Assembly (NCBI GenBank): GCA_963625535.1
Contig: CAVFUK010000087.1
Span: 1 to 18,001, forward strand
Reading direction: 5' to 3'
From: Phocaeicola_A sp963625535
Lineage (GTDB): Bacteria > Bacteroidota > Bacteroidia > Bacteroidales > Bacteroidaceae
DNA length: 18,001 nt
Position 1 is the first letter of the stretch. Each line of letters begins with the position of its first letter. This document shows, piece by piece, positions 15,610 to 18,001 of the stretch. The position numbers and the translations under genes were made by a program. The notes under the pieces are model-generated. The model was not told where the DNA came from and made no database searches. It saw nothing but the letters and a program-made list of their open reading frames with translations.

Positions 15610-17691
15610 ATGAAAAAGAAAATGATGACCGCACTCTGCGCACTGATGATGGCAGGCGGACTGACCGCGCAACAACAAGCGTGGTTCGACGAGAAAGAGT
15701 TGACCCTGACGGGCGCTTACTATTACCCCGAACACTGGGACGAGAGCCAGTGGGAACGGGACATGAAGAACATGCACGACATGGGCTTCGAGTTCACACA
15801 CTTCGCCGAGTTCGCCTGGGCGGAGATAGAGCCCGAAGAGGGACGGTTCGACTTCAGTTGGCTTGACAAGGCCGTAGCCCTGGCAGCCAAGTACGACCTG
15901 AAGGTGGTGATGTGTACCTCCACCGCCACACCGCCCGTGTGGCTGACTCGAAAATACCCCGAGATACTGATACAGCACGAGAACGGCACACACACCGACC
16001 ACGGCTCGCGTCAACACGCCTCGTTCTCATCGCCCAAGTATCGCGAACTGGCCTACAAGATGATAGCCAAACTGGCCGAGCACTACGGCAACGACAACCG
16101 CATCATCGGATGGCAGTTGGACAATGAGCCGGGTGTGCAACGCGACTACAGTCCGAAGGCACAGGAAGAGTTCCGGGCATTCCTGCGCGAGAAATACCAC
16201 AACAACATTCAAGAACTTAACAAAGCTTGGGGCACGGCATTTTGGAGCCAGAGCTATAGCGACTTCAGCCAGATAAACATCCCCATGCTGAGCTACACCT
16301 ATCTGAACCACCACTTCGTGCTGGACTACAGACGGTTCGCCGCTAAGGAGACCTGCGACTTTCTGGACGGACAGTGCCGCGTCATCAAGCAGTACGCCAA
16401 GAATCAGTGGGTGACAACCAACTATATCCCCAACTACGACGAAGGACACATCGGCGGCAGCCAAGCGCTCGACTTCGTGACCTACACACGCTACATGGTC
16501 TATGGCGACAACGAGGGCATCGGCCGCCGGGGATTCCGCGTGGGCAATCCGCTGCGTATCGCCTATGCTAACGACTTCTTCCGCCCCATTGCCGGCACCT
16601 ACGGAGTGATGGAACTGCAACCCGGACAGGTTAACTGGGGAACGTGCAACTTCCAACCCCTGCCCGGAGCCGTACGTCTGTGGTTATGGAGTGTATTCGC
16701 CGGAGGCAGCGACTTTGTCTGCACCTATCGCTACCGCCAACCGCTGTTCGGCACAGAGCAATATCACTACGGCATTGTGGGTCCGGATGGTGTGACGGTG
16801 ACACCCGGCGGAGCGGAATATGCACAGTTCATCAAGGAGATGAAGGTGCTACGCAAGGCAGCCGACAAGAAGGATGTGGTGCCGGCTGACTACACGGCAC
16901 GCCGCACAGCCATACTCTTCAACCACGAGAACAGTTGGAACATCGAACGTCAGAAGCAGAACAACAGTTGGAACACCGGCAACCACATACGCCGCTACTA
17001 CAAGGCGCTGAAGAGTTTCGGAGCCCCGGTGGACGTGATAGACGAGAGCAAGGACTTCAACACATACCCTGTCATGATTGTTCCTGCCTATCAGCAAGCT
17101 GACCCAGCTTTGGTAAATCGCTGGAAAGCCTACGCTGAGCAGGGCGGAAACCTGATTATCACCTGCCGCACGGCGCAGAAGGACCGCATGGGCATCTTGC
17201 CCGAGTTGCCCTACGGAGGTATGCTCAACGAGCTGACCGGTTGCGAGATGAGTTTCTTCGACCTGTTGTTGCCGGAGCTGCCCGGCAAAGTTGCCATGGA
17301 CGGTAAGAGCTACCTGTGGAACACTTGGGGCGAGGTGATGAAACCAGGCAAGGACGCTACCATGTTGGCCACCTACCAAGAGGAGTTCTACGAGGGCGAG
17401 GCAGCCGTCGTTACCCGCAAATTGGGCAAAGGCACTGTGACCTACGTGGGTGTAGACTCTCAAGACGGTAGTTTCGAGGCCGACCTGCTGCGGAAGCTCT
17501 ATGCCCAGTACGGCATCGGCGTGATGGACCTGCCCTATGGCGTGAACATCGACTACCGCAACGGCATGGGCATCGTCACCAACTACAGCGACCAGCCCTA
17601 CACCTTCAACCTCCCGACCGGAGCGAAGGTACTCGTTGGCGACACCACCATCCCCACCGCTGGAGTGTTGGTGTTCAAGTGCAAGAAATAA
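15610..17691 (+). CDS. Secreted beta-galactosidase, glycoside hydrolase family 42
   Basis: A 693-residue enzyme that releases terminal beta-galactose, exported by the signal peptide MKKKMMTALCALMMAGGLTAQ. The (beta/alpha)8 domain (about 30-400) shows TGAYYYPEHWDESQW (34-48) and FTHFAEFAWAEIEPEEG (62-78). Glu173 in GWQLDNEPG is the expected acid/base and Glu335 in MELQPGQVNWG the expected nucleophile. A middle domain (about 420-620) and a small beta domain complete the usual GH42 order. The four-cysteine zinc cluster of some GH42 enzymes is absent. An upstream in-frame ATG at 15556 overlaps the previous stop codon (ATGA) and would add 18 residues; the start at 15610 is preferred for the signal peptide. 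No promoter is evident. Confidence 0.93.
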   Translation: MKKKMMTALCALMMAGGLTAQQQAWFDEKELTLTGAYYYPEHWDESQWERDMKNMHDMGFEFTHFAEFAWAEIEPEEGRFDFSWLDKAVALAAKYDLKVVMCTSTATPPVWLTRKYPEILIQHENGTHTDHGSRQHASFSSPKYRELAYKMIAKLAEHYGNDNRIIGWQLDNEPGVQRDYSPKAQEEFRAFLREKYHNNIQELNKAWGTAFWSQSYSDFSQINIPMLSYTYLNHHFVLDYRRFAAKETCDFLDGQCRVIKQYAKNQWVTTNYIPNYDEGHIGGSQALDFVTYTRYMVYGDNEGIGRRGFRVGNPLRIAYANDFFRPIAGTYGVMELQPGQVNWGTCNFQPLPGAVRLWLWSVFAGGSDFVCTYRYRQPLFGTEQYHYGIVGPDGVTVTPGGAEYAQFIKEMKVLRKAADKKDVVPADYTARRTAILFNHENSWNIERQKQNNSWNTGNHIRRYYKALKSFGAPVDVIDESKDFNTYPVMIVPAYQQADPALVNRWKAYAEQGGNLIITCRTAQKDRMGILPELPYGGMLNELTGCEMSFFDLLLPELPGKVAMDGKSYLWNTWGEVMKPGKDATMLATYQEEFYEGEAAVVTRKLGKGTVTYVGVDSQDGSFEADLLRKLYAQYGIGVMDLPYGVNIDYRNGMGIVTNYSDQPYTFNLPTGAKVLVGDTTIPTAGVLVFKCKK

Positions 17692-17699
17692 ATAATCGA

Positions 17700-17744
17700 G
17701 TAGGAGGTAAATGCTAATCATAAAAGGCATTTGCCTCCTACTTT
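17700..17744 (+). terminator. Strong hairpin behind the GH42 gene, formed by intron domain VI sequence
   Basis: Arms GTAGGAGGTAAATGC (17700-17714) and GCATTTGCCTCCTAC (17727-17741) pair over 15 bases with one T-G wobble, a 12-base loop and a following TTT. On the plus strand it starts eight bases after the GH42 stop and probably ends that operon. On the minus strand the same bases belong to domain VI of the group II intron. Confidence 0.6.
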
Positions 17745-17764
17745 CACATTTACCGACCTCTCGC

Positions 17765-17798
17765 ATCACCGTACGTGCGGTTCCGCATACGGCGGTTC
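17765..17798 (-). ncRNA. Group II intron domain V
   Basis: Exactly 34 bases on the minus strand, starting GAACCGCCGTATGCG. Lower helix CGCCGTA/TACGGTG, a two-base CG bulge on the 3' side, upper helix TGCG/CGCA and a GAAC loop. The triad position reads CGC, as in class C introns, instead of AGC. The flanking GCGAGAGGTCGG also fits that class. Confidence 0.85.
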
Positions 17799-17918
17799 CT
17801 ATTTTGGGTGCCATTCGAGATATTTCCCCATTAGAGTGGCATACCCCGCTTTGCGCAGATTGTCATTACTGATTGTTCTGTGCAAAATTGGACTATCGGC
17901 TGTCCGCCAATAGCTTTT
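17799..17918 (-). pseudogene. C-terminal remnant of a group II intron reverse transcriptase/maturase
   Basis: A 39-residue open stretch ending in TAG directly before domain V. It reads KSYWRTADSPILHRTIS, then NDNLRKAGYATLMGKYLEWHPK. The YWR, the HRTISNDNLRKAGY-type block and the position against domain V are characteristic of the end of the maturase part. The frame runs back into domain I-like RNA and meets a TGA near 17995, so there is no intact gene here; the catalytic YADD domain is gone. Confidence 0.8.
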
Positions 17919-18001
17919 CCGAGATTTCACCTCGCAATGGACACCTTTGCTCTTGGCTATACAATTCCCGCTATTAGGGCTTGTTCGGGACTTTCACCCG
18001 T

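Larger units (their letters stand above)
17695..18001 (-). mobile_element. Group IIC intron, 3' part, internally deleted, running off the window edge
   Basis: Read on the minus strand from the right edge: a domain I-like hairpin GGGTGAAAGTCCCGAAC, further domain I-like sequence with GGTGTCC and GAAATCT, then about 40 codons of reverse-transcriptase C-terminus, domain V, a domain VI hairpin and the 3' terminus CCTCCTACTCGAT. The order and wording match what I remember of bacterial class C introns such as that of Oceanobacillus iheyensis. The rest of domain I, domains II-III and most of the enzyme are missing from between the domain I-like part and the enzyme tail, so this copy should be unable to move by itself. 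The 5' end lies outside the window. Its 3' end is three bases after the stop codon of the GH42 gene, on the opposite strand. Confidence 0.85.

Noticed and set aside
16849..17814. A 321-codon minus-strand open frame opposite the GH42 gene, starting in the intron
   Set aside because: It runs from domain V/VI sequence into the antisense of a complete GH42 gene and matches no protein pattern.
1..18001. CRISPR arrays, prophage genes or toxin-antitoxin pairs
   Set aside because: No spacer-repeat array with identical repeats is present. The 9000-9100 array has divergent short units and 8-10 base related spacers, unlike CRISPR, and no phage or toxin-antitoxin proteins are recognisable.

Overview
The window looks like chromosomal DNA of a Bacteroidales bacterium (Bacteroides/Prevotella type). 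At least eight genes have the Bacteroidetes -7 promoter element TAnnTTTG upstream, some with a -33 TTTG 19-20 bases further up, and no strong Shine-Dalgarno sites are seen. The gene content fits: a class III fructose-1,6-bisphosphatase, a Bacteroidetes-type ECF sigma factor, secreted glycosidases of the GH127 and GH42 types, and Kdo synthesis genes of a Gram-negative envelope.

Layout: (1) 128-2188 (+) is a secreted beta-L-arabinofuranosidase-like enzyme (DUF1680). It ends at hairpins shared with a convergent orphan ECF sigma factor (2325-2906, -). (2) 3104-6496 (-) holds fbp and an upstream MATE exporter, each with its own consensus promoter; the fbp promoter lies in the last codons of the exporter. 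(3) 6681-7115 (+) is an unrecognised short protein with a promoter that predicts an almost leaderless mRNA. (4) 7267-8940 (+) is a phosphate uptake pair, a DUF47/PhoU-like protein and a PiT permease. (5) 9000-9100 is a small array of palindromic units repeated every 21-23 bases. (6) 9164-9816 (-) is a FtsB/DivIC-like division protein translationally coupled to a four-helix membrane protein, divergent from dnaX (9937-11808, +). (7) 11993-12083 (-) is tRNA-Ser(CGA), followed by a DIP1984-family coiled-coil protein (12385-12840, +). (8) 13174-17691 (+) is a tight run of kdsA, kdsD, a NeuA-type cytidylyltransferase and a secreted GH42 beta-galactosidase. (9) From 17695 to the right edge, on the minus strand, lies the 3' part of a group IIC intron.

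How the genes work together: KdsD makes arabinose-5-phosphate and KdsA condenses it with phosphoenolpyruvate to Kdo-8-phosphate. The third gene would activate a free ulosonic acid with CTP, but its motifs resemble sialic-acid synthetases more than KdsB. The DUF47 protein probably controls or assists the PiT carrier beside it. The remaining genes are housekeeping or stand alone; no SusC/SusD pair or other polysaccharide-utilisation genes accompany the two glycosidases.

The most unusual items are the intron remnant, in which domain I-like RNA runs straight into the last ~40 codons of its reverse transcriptase and then domain V (an internal deletion), and the palindromic repeat array behind the phosphate transporter.
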